NCBI RefSeq assembly: GCF_003144245.1
Contig: NW_020289975.1
Coordinates: 949,496 to 1,013,495, forward strand
Direction of reading: 5' to 3'
Source of the DNA: Jaminaea rosea
Lineage: Eukaryota > Basidiomycota > Exobasidiomycetes > Microstromatales
DNA length: 64,000 nt
Numbering within the stretch: position 1 is the first letter of the stretch; the number at the start of each line of letters is the position of its first letter. The notes under the pieces were generated by a model. The model worked only from the letters and a program-made list of their open reading frames with translations, was not told where the DNA came from and ran no database searches. Below are positions 20,452 to 30,197 of the stretch, piece after piece. A program made the translations under genes and the position numbers.

Positions 20452-22584
20452 TCATAGACTTCTGCTCTTGGCAATCTGGATTGGCGAGTCGGAAGCTCGC
20501 TGCCTGGACCCATTCCTTGTTGCACCTCTGCCCAGCGTGACCTTTCGCATGCCATTCTCGAGCTCGATTTGTAAGCTGCTGGTGAGCCAGAATCGACCAT
20601 CGAACCCCTTCCTCGCCAGAATGCTGACCTTCTCGTAGCCTTGCGGTCTTCGGGCTACGATTTCCTGGCGCGCCTGCTCGCGAGCGGCATGGCGCAGCGC
20701 TGCATCATCGAGGGCGTCGACAGCGCGGGTGAAGAAGTCTCGGGCGGCTTTTCGACAGGGGCCAGCTGTCGTTGCGCCAAACGACCGACCTGGTCTCGGC
20801 AGGGTCGGTGGACCTACCCGTGACCATCACATTTTTGAAGAAGCGGCGGTCTTCTTCGCTCGCTGAGCCGACCGAGCTGTCCTCCCCGACCTCTACACCC
20901 AAAAAGAACTTCTCACCGCCAGTGATGCCCTGCATCTCCGCAATGAAGGCCTTGGGCATTTTCAAGCCTAGCCACGGAGCTCCATGCTCGTTGTTGTCGT
21001 TGAGCTTAGGCTTGAAGAGTAGCATCCTTGAGCGCATCAGCTGCTTGTATACCTCGTAGAAGGTGCTGCGCGCCTCTGTCACCCGGACCTCCTGCCTCTC
21101 CACCGCGGCCTGGTCTCTGTGCCCCGTGAGCGTGTCCAAGCAGTCCTCCTGCAGCCTAACGCGGCGCAGAGCCCTGCGGTACGTTGGATTTTGTACCTGC
21201 ATGGCGGCCTCGTCATCCCCCTCCTCGGCCTCGGGCACCTCAAAGCAGACGGTCGCTGAGCTCGCAAGGGCGGTCATTTCAGTAGAATGCAGAGTGGGCG
21301 CAAGCACGAAGACACACGACTCACCATTGCAGCCGAAGACCTCGTCTCCGAGATTGGGAAGGCCATAGTCGCAGCGGTAGCTGTTGAGGCTCTCCCTGCG
21401 CACGTTCGACCCTAGAAGCAAGCACCAGACTCCCTCCATGACAGCTCGGCAAAGAACAGAGCGGGCGCCTTTGGCGTCGACGCGATGCTCCAGCAGCGGG
21501 AAGATGAAAACCTCGTCGCACTTGGCTCCTTCCTGGTAGAACAATGTGGTTGAGTCTTGGCCTTTAGAGATGCCGAAGAGATGCTGAATGCTGCGGCGCA
21601 TCTCGTCATTTGTGCGTCCCGTATAGTCTAGGCTCAGACGCTCCCCTCGGAAGCCGACGCCAAGGTGCACACACCCCACCCCTTCTTCACCCATCTCCAA
21701 TGTCGCCAGACGCTCTGCGAGCTCGCTCTTGCCGAGTGATGCTGGCGTAGTGCAGCCAGCATTGAGAGCAGCCGCCTGCACCTTCTTCCACCAGACCAGC
21801 TTGTTGACGGCCCGAGGATCGGCCTCGAGCTGCGCAAGGAGCCGGCCTGCGACAGCCGTCGCTCCAGAGAAGCCGTCCGTCACGGCTTGCCAGAAAGGAG
21901 TCCGGGCCCAGTCTCCGTAGCCAGAGGACTCGGATAGCCTGTACAGATGCTCGTGCCAGCGGTGAGGGCCCACGCCCAGCACTATCTGGGTCCCACTGAT
22001 CAGGTCGAGGTATGCGAAGACGGCTCGAAGCCAAAGCTCAGGGTCGCCATCGACCTCCTTCAGCATATGAGAGTCTTGACGAAGCCATTGCGGGCAGATG
22101 GGGGAGAAGGATCCTAGAGGCGTTTGTGCTACTCGTGAGGGCTGACAACAATCACCTTCTGCGTACCGACGTAAAGGTCGTTGTACGCCAAGGCTACTCT
22201 TTGCCAATTCTCTGTCTCCTCGTCGGCTTGCACAAGGGTCAGATGGGCGCGAAGTTACGTCTTCAAGCCGTGACCACCGTTGTGAAGAGTCAAGTGCTCG
22301 CCATGACATATGCCTTGGACGTTGGCGGATGTGATGAGCTAGCATCGGCGCCAGAGGCGATACCGCTACTGGTGCTTGCCTCGTTAGCCTTGTCGTTCGC
22401 GCTGGGGGTAAAGGACGAGGTAGCGGTACGGCAACGCCAGGTGAACTGGGCATGTTGCTTGTACGTCTCCTGTGTGAGAACGAGAAGGATAGCCGATTTG
22501 GCCTTTCGTTGCGCCGCGAGGGGAAAATGGCAGACCTAGACATTGGGTTTGGGAGGACCCGCGCCCTCGCCAGCGCGCCTTCAT
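20452..22584 (-). CDS. Copy B of the tandem pair: GIY-YIG-like protein of unknown function
   Basis: A 612-codon frame runs from ATG 22543 to 20705. Residues about 290-311 read GCVHLGVGFRGERLSLDYTG then RT; MRRSIQHLF follows, then CDEVFIFPLLEHR and AVMEGVW with Glu at about 370. This is the order Gly-x-Val-His, Tyr-x-Gly-Arg-Thr, Arg, His, Glu of GIY-YIG nucleases. The C-terminal block homologous to copy A (KAARDFFTRAVDALDDAAL...) lies in the +1 frame from about 20789 to a stop at 20452, so a frame change or an undetected intron near 20,800 is needed. A finger-like stretch matching copy A (VCHFP and LTQETYKQHAQF) lies near 22,450-22,530 in a third frame, upstream of which MKARWRGRG starts at 22584. 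Function and exact exons are unresolved. Confidence 0.55.
21430..21680 (-). other. GIY-YIG-like domain of copy B
   Basis: The domain spans Gly at 21676 (GCVHL) to Glu at about 21436 (VMEGVW), roughly 80 residues, the usual size of a GIY-YIG core. Tyr-Thr-Gly-Arg-Thr at about residues 307-311 and Arg316/Arg317 fit the second motif and the conserved Arg. Confidence 0.5.
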
Positions 22585-25583
22585 AGCGTCTGCAGGTTGG
22601 GTATAGAGCTAGTGAAGAGCGCCATGTCGTCCCTCACCATAGAATTGACTAGTCGGTACCCTGCTTGACTTCGAAGGTTGGGTGAGATGCGGTGCCGCCG
22701 TAAGGGTGGTGGCAGAGTCGGTGACCGTGAGCAGGTTTGCGAACGAGGCGAGGCCGTCGGATGCACCGGAAGCTGAGTCGTCTGCGACGGTATTGGATGG
22801 CTTTGAGCGTCCGATGGCCGCACAATGAGTAGCTGCGGTAGCGCCTTGGATCAGGCAGCCTCCTAAAGCCTTCGTCAAGCCTCGACGTTGACGCACTCGA
22901 TGAGCGAGCGATTGAATGAGGAGGCGGTGAGGTGAGCAAAGAGAAGAGGCACTTGTGCCGAGTTGAAGAGTTGGCGGGGAGGGCTCTTGCGCGTCGCTGA
23001 CCGGGGTAGGTGGTCGGGGCGGTAGAAGTCCTTTGCCGGTGGCCGAGGCTTTTGGTTGTGGAAGGGTGGCTTGCTTGACGCTGCTGCTGCTGTGCTCTGG
23101 AGACAATCTTCTAGACTGACTTGGTGACGCCGTCTTGGCCGGGGAGGCTGCTCGAGGAACTCATCCAAAGGGCTGCCCGCCAGCAGCCGTGGTGAACGGA
23201 GTATAACGTGCGCGTCTGCGTGCGCTTGTGCGAGGTTGGGTCGGCTTGTGCTACGGGTGCTGGTAGTCCTTGTCCTCGAGGATGGTCTTGAGGTCGTACT
23301 TGGCGGCGCAGAGGCTGCTGCAAGCGTTGTCGACCGACGCGTTGACCGTAGCGGCGCTGCTCAGTCGTCGACGAGACGTGTACCTGGTATCTTGGGTGGT
23401 GGAGGTGCTAAGCACAAGCTGAAGGGCTGATTTTGGGTGTGTTGTTGGGTGCGGTCTGGGGTACGAGGTGGATGCGATGGTAGTGGTGATGAGATGATGA
23501 TGTTGGCGAGGGAGAGAGGCGAGAGAGAAGGACAGACGAGGAGATGAGACATTGTCCAAGGAGGGCGCGAGGTTGATTAGGTCGGGGTGGGTCGAGATGA
23601 GCTTTGTTCTCGCCAGCCCCGCATCCCTCTCTTCCGCCCATCGACGTCCGTGCACGACCAAACACGTGGTCACCAAGCTACACGACGCAGCCCGTCTCGC
23701 CGCCTCACCGTGACATACGCTGCGGAATTCAACTGCATCTCGCCTTGAGCTGCACCGCCCACAAAGGAATTCGAATGAGCATCGGCGCCGCCACGAAATG
23801 CCTTGCGGCAGACTGCGAGCATCATATTGCCGCGACTGGGTCCGAGCGGCGACGTGTCATCGCGCCGGTTCAGCCGGCAGACGTTCAGCACCTCTTCATG
23901 CCCGTCGCTGCCCCAAACCAGGATGGCGAGGTAGTGTCGTGTGTTCGAGAGAGGGCGCTCAGCTGACGATGTCCCAGCTGTGCGCCTCCGAAATGGCCTT
24001 CTATCTTGTAACAAACACTGCAGCATGGTTGTCCACTTGGCTGGGCGGCATGAAAGCGACATGCTTCGTCTTTGCTTCCGTATCCCATCTCTTGCTGACA
24101 GCAGACTCGTCACACTCGTCACGCCGAACTCATCACCGAGACACCCGCCCAGCTTCAGAGTGCTCGTCGACATCATCATCCTGCTCGTCCAGTCGCGACG
24201 ATAGGCGCGTCGCAGTCCCATGTGAGCCGCGATGCAACCTGCCTGCTTGACATTCGATTCCACCAACAGTGCACGAAAGGGCTCCTCGATGGCATCTGTG
24301 CTGGTCGCAACGGAGCTCGGGGAGCAGCATTTGCTGCGATCACGCAAGTATGCGCTACCATCAGGCTATCAGTACGAGCGCGTGCAAAGGTGCAGAGACT
24401 CATGCTCTACCCTCGAATCAAGCCCTCACCCGCTGCCCCTCTCTTCTCTGTCGGCTCGGTGCCGCAGCACGCCACATCATCATGACGACATTGCCACCCG
24501 TAATCTCAGTCGTTACATCGCGCTGCACCCTCCTGCTGCCACGCCATGTCATCCACCTGGCGCACGCGTCGTAGGCTGGTGAGCAATAACCATCGCTTGT
24601 TCGCCTCAGCTCACCACGGGACGAGATTGATGAAATGGCGGGAAGTCTTCCGGTGCGGGCCTGGAATGCGCCCTACTGCTACCTCAGTCGATCACTCAGT
24701 AAGCTCAGTCTTTTGCTCACAATCGCCATGAAGCTACGCGTGCCTGCAAATGATCCCGCGACACGATATCGCACCGGATATGCCCTCTGCTCACTGATCC
24801 TCCTCTGCGATAGTGGACCCTCGTGCGAAGCGTCCCGTTGACGGGCCAATCGAAAACAGCGGTGAGCGTTGGCGCTCGGACTTTCAGATCCTCACGACGC
24901 CAATCTATGCCGAGAAGAATCGCCCTTGGAGCCCTTGGCTCGTTAACGGCGGAGGCGATCGGGCGTTACCTCGCACACCCGCTCAACGACTGGCGACCTT
25001 AGCGCCATGGGACGGCTCCAAAATAGCCGCGCGCGAGCAGACGCGGCGAGCGGGTAAAGGGGGTTGTCGAGTGTGTGAGGCGTGAGGCGGCGCATGTCAG
25101 CCGCTGGCCCGCCGCGGGAAAGACGACGCTTTCTTGCTCGCCTTGCTCGCCTCGCTCGCTTTTGGATCGTCGTGGTGGCTCGCAAGCAGGGCAACAGAGG
25201 GCCAAAAGATGGCGGGGCGAGGGGGGGAATCGCGCCTTCCGCGCACGGCTGCAGAGTCGTGGCTGCGACCCACGGACCCCCTCGCGCCCGCCGGCCTCGA
25301 CCCCCTTGCTCATCACCACATCACCACCACCAACCAACTACTGTACAACGAGCGATCAGCGTGGGTGCGCGCGAGCTCCTACATCTTGATACCCACATAG
25401 CGAAGCACAATTTCCTCGCGAGCCCCTTGCACGCCATCACCTGTCCGCTCCTGTGAGCCCTCATCCTCCTCAAATCACTCATCTCCCCATTTCCGCTCCA
25501 CGCCCAAGCCGCGGCCGCTCCCCGTCGCTGCTCATTCGTTAACACCTTCACACCTAGCCATCTCAATCGCCATTCGCCCGGGC
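22585..25583. other. Gene-poor region with the duplicated 5' flank of copy B
   Basis: 3.0 kb. The left part (22,600-23,560) is related to the flank of copy A and may contain 5' exons of copy B; the minus strand has open frames (22609-23106, 22875-23168, 23251-23676) without recognised motifs. From 23.7 to 25.3 kb the frames look like chance. The segment just before 25584 is pyrimidine-rich and is the likely promoter and leader of the next gene. Confidence 0.4.
23089..23118. repeat. 30-base direct repeat, copy 2
   Basis: Identical to 19541-19570 in the same orientation, 3,548 bases away; this is the period of the duplicated gene-plus-flank unit. Confidence 0.9.
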
Positions 25584-28500
25584 ATGTCTGTGGCTGCTCG
25601 CCGCCACGAGACGACGATGCCACATAATCCACCACAGTATCGCCATCAAAGCGGCGGCATGTCCTCGACGCCGTCCAAGAACGAGCGACTTGCTCAAGCC
25701 CTAGCAGCTCGCGAGACCGAGGCCCGCCTCCATCGCAAAGGTTCATCAGCTTCGTCCGCGTCCGAGGATCAATTTCGTGACGTGCAGGACGACTTCCCAG
25801 CAGGAGACGGGGATGAGGGCGATGGGGACCACGATGGGGCTGCATTCACTACGCCATCATTGGGACAAGGAGGGAAGCGCAGCATCGATACAGCGTGGGA
25901 CGAGAGCGAGTTCCAACGCCAGGCTGCCGATCGCATGAGCAAGTACTCGATGATGACACGGTACGATGGGGAGGGAGAAGGAGATGACGATGTCGAGGCC
26001 AACGATGTCACGTACGGCCACAACCGTACAGGATCAGTAGGCAGCAGCATCTGGGCAGGACAAGGCGCCTTGTCGCCCACGTCCAAGGACTTTCCGACGA
26101 CGCAGAATGGCCAGAGCCCTGCTCGCGGTAGCACAAAGAAAAAGGGCGGCAACAATGCCAACATCGTCCCTCCCATTCCCACCTCGAGCGCTGCTTTCCA
26201 ACACTTCCGCAACGAAGGCGTCACCGCCTCGCCACCCTTATTTGGCGACGACGACGGGCCCTTTGGTCGGCCCGACGAGGGTGAAGACTTGCGCTCCGCA
26301 TTCAATACACCTAATCCAGACGCAGACGAAAGCAGATTCGCCTCGACATCATCGCGCTGCACTGCCCCCACTCGCGCGCTGCCTGCCATCCCGAATGGCA
26401 AGCCTGGCAAATTGAGCGCACAACGCAAGGGCAGATCGAAGCGGTCGCCGGTCCTCTCGTACGACGGGGCAGCAGAGGACGAAGAGCGTAAGATCAGGGC
26501 ATCCGGTTACGAGGACGAGGACGACGACGCGAGAGAGCAGCTTGGCGAAGAGCAGGCACGTCGTGACGACAGTAATGCCGCTCTGGAGCGACACATCTCT
26601 CACCTTGGACCCAAGGTCCGCAAACACGAGCCTGCACCGTGGGAGATGCAGGGGGACGATGAATCCGAGGCGGCGTCATACAGGTCATCTCCGATGCCTG
26701 CTTCTCCCCAACCTCAATCAGCTTGGGCGAAGCTGACACGCGGGTCGCTGGACGTGCGTGAGCGAGAGGCTACTGACGCTCGAAGAGGACTCGGCCTCGG
26801 CGTCAACCTCAGAAGACCCAGCGGCGACACACGGCGGCCATCGCCCGAAGGCAGCGACAGCCCCGCGTACCGACAGAGGCAGCTCAGTCAGCAGAGCGCC
26901 GCAACCTCTTCGCGTCCTCGCCACCCACTTGAGCACTCCAGCAGTAGCGGCAGCGGCGGCGGCATCCCAGCTCGTGATGAAGCGCTCGTCAGCCATCCCT
27001 CACAGGGGTCACTACCTTCGGTCGTTTCCATGCCTACAACACCCACCGCCTCGTCCAACCTGACCGCAAGTCAGAGTGCGCACCCTCCGATTCCTCCGAT
27101 CCCATACAACAGTCGTCGCCCCTCTGACTCAGTGTACTCGACGACCTCTACCGTTTCCGGTCCAGGCACGCCAGGCAAACCGCGCCCGAGAACAAAGTCA
27201 GTCAGCAAGGTGTTGAAGGGGCTCGGCATCGGCGGCAGCGGCGAGACAACCTCGCAGCACGAGGGTGGTACGCAGTCCAACAAGCTGGCAAAGGCGCTGA
27301 AGAAGAAGGGAGAGCGCAATGAGCTCAGTCTCGCGCAGGGCATCAGCTCGGACGACTTCAAGGATCGTTCACCAGTCCCAGCAGATGGCGAGCCCGAGTT
27401 CGACTTGGCGACGCTGCGCTCTGGAGCAAACAAGAACCTCGTCAATCCACTGACAGGGCGGCCTTCAGCCACTGGACCTCTTCTGGGTGCTCATCAGCCG
27501 GACGCAGGCCGATCAACGAGCTCCCTATCCGGCCAGATACCATCGATTTCCACGGCAGATGGATCAATAGACAGCGGCGTATCATACAGCAGCGCTCAGC
27601 CCTCTGATGCTTCACATCTTACGCGTGCTACCACGCACTCGGCCCTCAACAGTGGTGCCGCCGATGCGAGTCATTCATATTCCAGCAAGGCCACGAGCTA
27701 CGGCACAGCAGACTCGTCGTCGACGAGCAAGGGCGGACTCGCTCCTGTCGACGCTATGAGTCGCGGCAGCGTCAGCCCATCGCCGTCTCGCCAATTGTCT
27801 CCCTCCCCTGTAGGCTCTGCGTACGCTACACCGCCGTTGAGCAGCACTCACGCCGAAAGCCACGCTGCTAAGCGCCAGGAAAGTCTCGAATCGACTAGGG
27901 GCCTCGCCGCCGAGCATACGATGGACACCATGCGCGCAGGTTCGGCTACGCCCACAGCCAGCGGGATCCTAGGCAGTCACGCAGCAAAAGCCCAGCAGAA
28001 CATCGAGCGTCGTTCCTCACCTCAGCCTCCGAGCCCGGCGATCGAGCGGACCGCTTTGCCCCAACCGGGGTCACATGAGGGGGTAAGCTACAAGCTCATT
28101 TCCCTTGAGCAGGCTCAAGCGGAGGCGAAGGCTCGTCAGCAGGGCTACGCCCTCCAGCGCTCAGGCAGCTATACTGGTGAGCAGGACTCATCGACTTCAT
28201 CCTCGGGCGAGCACGGCCGCGTCTCAGCTGGGTCGGCTGCTATGGCGTCGGAGCGATCACATTCATCCCTCGGTGGTCACAGCGAGAGCGAAAGTGGTAT
28301 CAAGGGAGGGGTCGCATCGTCGGGAGCAGGAGGTAAGGGCCTGAAAGGCAAGAAGAGCGGGATCCTGCGCATGTTCAACCGGGGTAGCGAGAAGAACGCG
28401 AGTGACGAGGGTAGCAGCGCGGCGCCCCCGCCGATGCCCACTGCTCCTTCCGCGCGAGGGCCAGACTTCAAGCTGCCCGCCGAAGGCAGAGAGGTCGACG

Positions 28501-29570
28501 AGGGTGGAGACAAGCTTGGCGATTTTACCAGCAGCAGCAAGAGCAGCAATGGCCTAGCGGCCCCTGCTCTGGCTTCCATTCGGCCCGTCTCCAGCATGCT
28601 TGCCGGCTTCTCACCGGCCTTTATCGGAGATGACAAGCCCACCACGACGCCCGGCCTCTCACCTGTCGAAGCAGCTGCGAGCGCTCTCGAGGGCAAGCAA
28701 TCGCTGCCTGCTACCAAGGCAAATCAGTTGGCAAGCTCTCGCGGCCACTCACCTGCGGACATTGCCATTCCTGCCGCCTCTGAGCGCAAGTCGCGCGATC
28801 AGGCTAAGACGCCTACGGATGGGTCTGGGGCAAGGGAGAGTAGCGTTTTCCATTCGCCCGCGACAAGCCCAGGGCACCTGCCCATGAACGCTGCCACGAA
28901 TGGGGCGTTGTCAGGTCGAGATGATGGATCAGCTGATGATAGCATGCTGCTCCCTTTGAGACCCAGTAAAGCACCGCAGCGCTCAGGCAGCGAGAGTGGA
29001 CAGACGCTCGCCCTGCCCGCGTCAGGCAATGGTCCAGATGCTCGATCAAGGCAGCTCAGCGTTGGCGGAAGCAGTAGCACCACTCGTGCCGAGTGGGAGC
29101 GTGAGCGCACCCCGTCAGCGCACAGTTCCGAGTTAGAGCCATCCAATCCTCACCTCGAAGTAGTCAACGGCTTCCCTGCTGCGCCCGCCTCACCCTCCCC
29201 GTCCTCTGCGGCAGGTACAGACAGCAACGATGTGACCCTCGCAGTCAAGAACCGTGTCGCGACAATCGAAGCGCAAATGGCTGCTCTGGTTGACGAGCTT
29301 CGCCACCTTCGTGCCACGCACATGCCTCCGCAGAGCAGCTCCTCGCTACCACCGCCAACTTCAGCCACCTCTTCTGCCGATGGTGGAGCCGGCTCCAGCC
29401 CCATACCAAGTTGCGACAGCTGTGGCTGCAATTGTGCTGATATGCGAAGGCTTCAAGCGGAGAACGAGATGCAGGTCCTCAAGGGGCTTGGGACGAGCGT
29501 CATGGATCGAGGGCGGGGCGTAAAGAAGAGACACGACGAGACTATTGCAACTAGGTTTGGAGGGCTGTGA
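25584..29570 (+). CDS. Large Ser-rich protein of unknown function
   Basis: Intronless, 1,328 residues. I do not recognise the family. Most of the protein is Ser/Pro/Ala/Gly-rich and probably disordered, with basic patches such as KSVSKVLKGLGIGGSGE (about residue 540) and GKKSGILRMFNRGSEKN (about residue 925). The C-terminus looks conserved: a predicted coiled coil (AVKNRVATIEAQMAALVDEL, about 1225-1245), a Cys cluster CDSCGCNCADMRRLQAENE and the tail VMDRGRGVKKRHDETIATRF. The Cys pattern could bind a metal. The ATG at 25584 follows an in-frame-stop-free pyrimidine leader; alternative ATGs lie at 25617 and 25659. A signalling or cell-polarity scaffold is possible but unproven. Confidence 0.7.
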   Translation: MSVAARRHETTMPHNPPQYRHQSGGMSSTPSKNERLAQALAARETEARLHRKGSSASSASEDQFRDVQDDFPAGDGDEGDGDHDGAAFTTPSLGQGGKRSIDTAWDESEFQRQAADRMSKYSMMTRYDGEGEGDDDVEANDVTYGHNRTGSVGSSIWAGQGALSPTSKDFPTTQNGQSPARGSTKKKGGNNANIVPPIPTSSAAFQHFRNEGVTASPPLFGDDDGPFGRPDEGEDLRSAFNTPNPDADESRFASTSSRCTAPTRALPAIPNGKPGKLSAQRKGRSKRSPVLSYDGAAEDEERKIRASGYEDEDDDAREQLGEEQARRDDSNAALERHISHLGPKVRKHEPAPWEMQGDDESEAASYRSSPMPASPQPQSAWAKLTRGSLDVREREATDARRGLGLGVNLRRPSGDTRRPSPEGSDSPAYRQRQLSQQSAATSSRPRHPLEHSSSSGSGGGIPARDEALVSHPSQGSLPSVVSMPTTPTASSNLTASQSAHPPIPPIPYNSRRPSDSVYSTTSTVSGPGTPGKPRPRTKSVSKVLKGLGIGGSGETTSQHEGGTQSNKLAKALKKKGERNELSLAQGISSDDFKDRSPVPADGEPEFDLATLRSGANKNLVNPLTGRPSATGPLLGAHQPDAGRSTSSLSGQIPSISTADGSIDSGVSYSSAQPSDASHLTRATTHSALNSGAADASHSYSSKATSYGTADSSSTSKGGLAPVDAMSRGSVSPSPSRQLSPSPVGSAYATPPLSSTHAESHAAKRQESLESTRGLAAEHTMDTMRAGSATPTASGILGSHAAKAQQNIERRSSPQPPSPAIERTALPQPGSHEGVSYKLISLEQAQAEAKARQQGYALQRSGSYTGEQDSSTSSSGEHGRVSAGSAAMASERSHSSLGGHSESESGIKGGVASSGAGGKGLKGKKSGILRMFNRGSEKNASDEGSSAAPPPMPTAPSARGPDFKLPAEGREVDEGGDKLGDFTSSSKSSNGLAAPALASIRPVSSMLAGFSPAFIGDDKPTTTPGLSPVEAAASALEGKQSLPATKANQLASSRGHSPADIAIPAASERKSRDQAKTPTDGSGARESSVFHSPATSPGHLPMNAATNGALSGRDDGSADDSMLLPLRPSKAPQRSGSESGQTLALPASGNGPDARSRQLSVGGSSSTTRAEWERERTPSAHSSELEPSNPHLEVVNGFPAAPASPSPSSAAGTDSNDVTLAVKNRVATIEAQMAALVDELRHLRATHMPPQSSSSLPPPTSATSSADGGAGSSPIPSCDSCGCNCADMRRLQAENEMQVLKGLGTSVMDRGRGVKKRHDETIATRFGGL

Positions 29571-30197
29571 GGGGGCGGGGACAGGAGAAGAATAGCATTC
29601 CAGGACGATTGGAGCAGACACGACGACGATCGATGGATGGATGACGACCACCTATTTGAATAATACCCTACCTGACCACTCTACTGCCCTAATACAAGGA
29701 ACGGCAACGTTAACCTTTGTACTTTCTCTCTCTCTCGCGACCGACTCGTTCTCACTACTCGCTATCCTCTCTATATCCCTCCGCAAATCTCCATCGACAT
29801 GCATACCTCATTGAGACGACGGCGAGTCAGTGATGTGCTGCTGCTCATCACGAGCTACGATGAGCTTGGTCAGATTGCGGGTTGAAGGTCGGGCCGTCAT
29901 TGGGTCGAGAGTCGCGCCCCGAAAGTGGCGGGGCGGCGGCCGACGCGTTCTGTCCTTTCGATATCACTTCTACTCTTTCGTCCCTCTCTCCCTTCTCTCC
30001 CAACCGCACGCTGCATTCGAGGGAGCAGATCAACGTCAAAGGCAAGATCTCACTTGTAAGAAGGCTCAAGCAGCAACAACATCTTGGCTATCACTCCTCG
30101 CTACCGCTCGGCCAGGCGCTCGCAGCTCAGCAGGTCCTGAGTGCCGCACGCTCCATCAGAGGACTCATCACGTAGCGCGTGCCGCGTGGCGCGAGCA
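29571..30197. other. Intergenic between the Ser-rich gene and the PHD gene
   Basis: 627 bases, no gene seen; 3' flank of the Ser-rich gene, then a pyrimidine-rich stretch near 29,720-29,790 and the promoter of the PHD gene. Confidence 0.4.

Noticed and set aside
20790-20817. 28-base GT...AG stretch in copy B as an ultra-short intron
   Set aside because: It would restore the frame, but it is shorter than known fungal spliceosomal introns, and a similar stretch in copy A would remove residues conserved with copy B. A frame change is the simpler reading.
17348-23118. GIY-YIG-like pair as part of a Penelope-type or other mobile element
   Set aside because: No reverse transcriptase, integrase or terminal repeats are visible in the interval; the unit looks like a gene with its promoter flank duplicated in tandem.
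23251-23440. Second zinc finger read as CSSLCAAKYDL...DYQHP upstream of copy B
   Set aside because: It superficially resembles the copy A finger, but it lies on the far side of the 30-base repeat and so is not collinear; the first His is missing. A better match to the copy A finger lies near 22,450-22,530.
23670-24347. 225-codon minus-strand frame
   Set aside because: Open but with no recognised motif and overlapped by similar-length frames on the other strand; not enough to call a gene.
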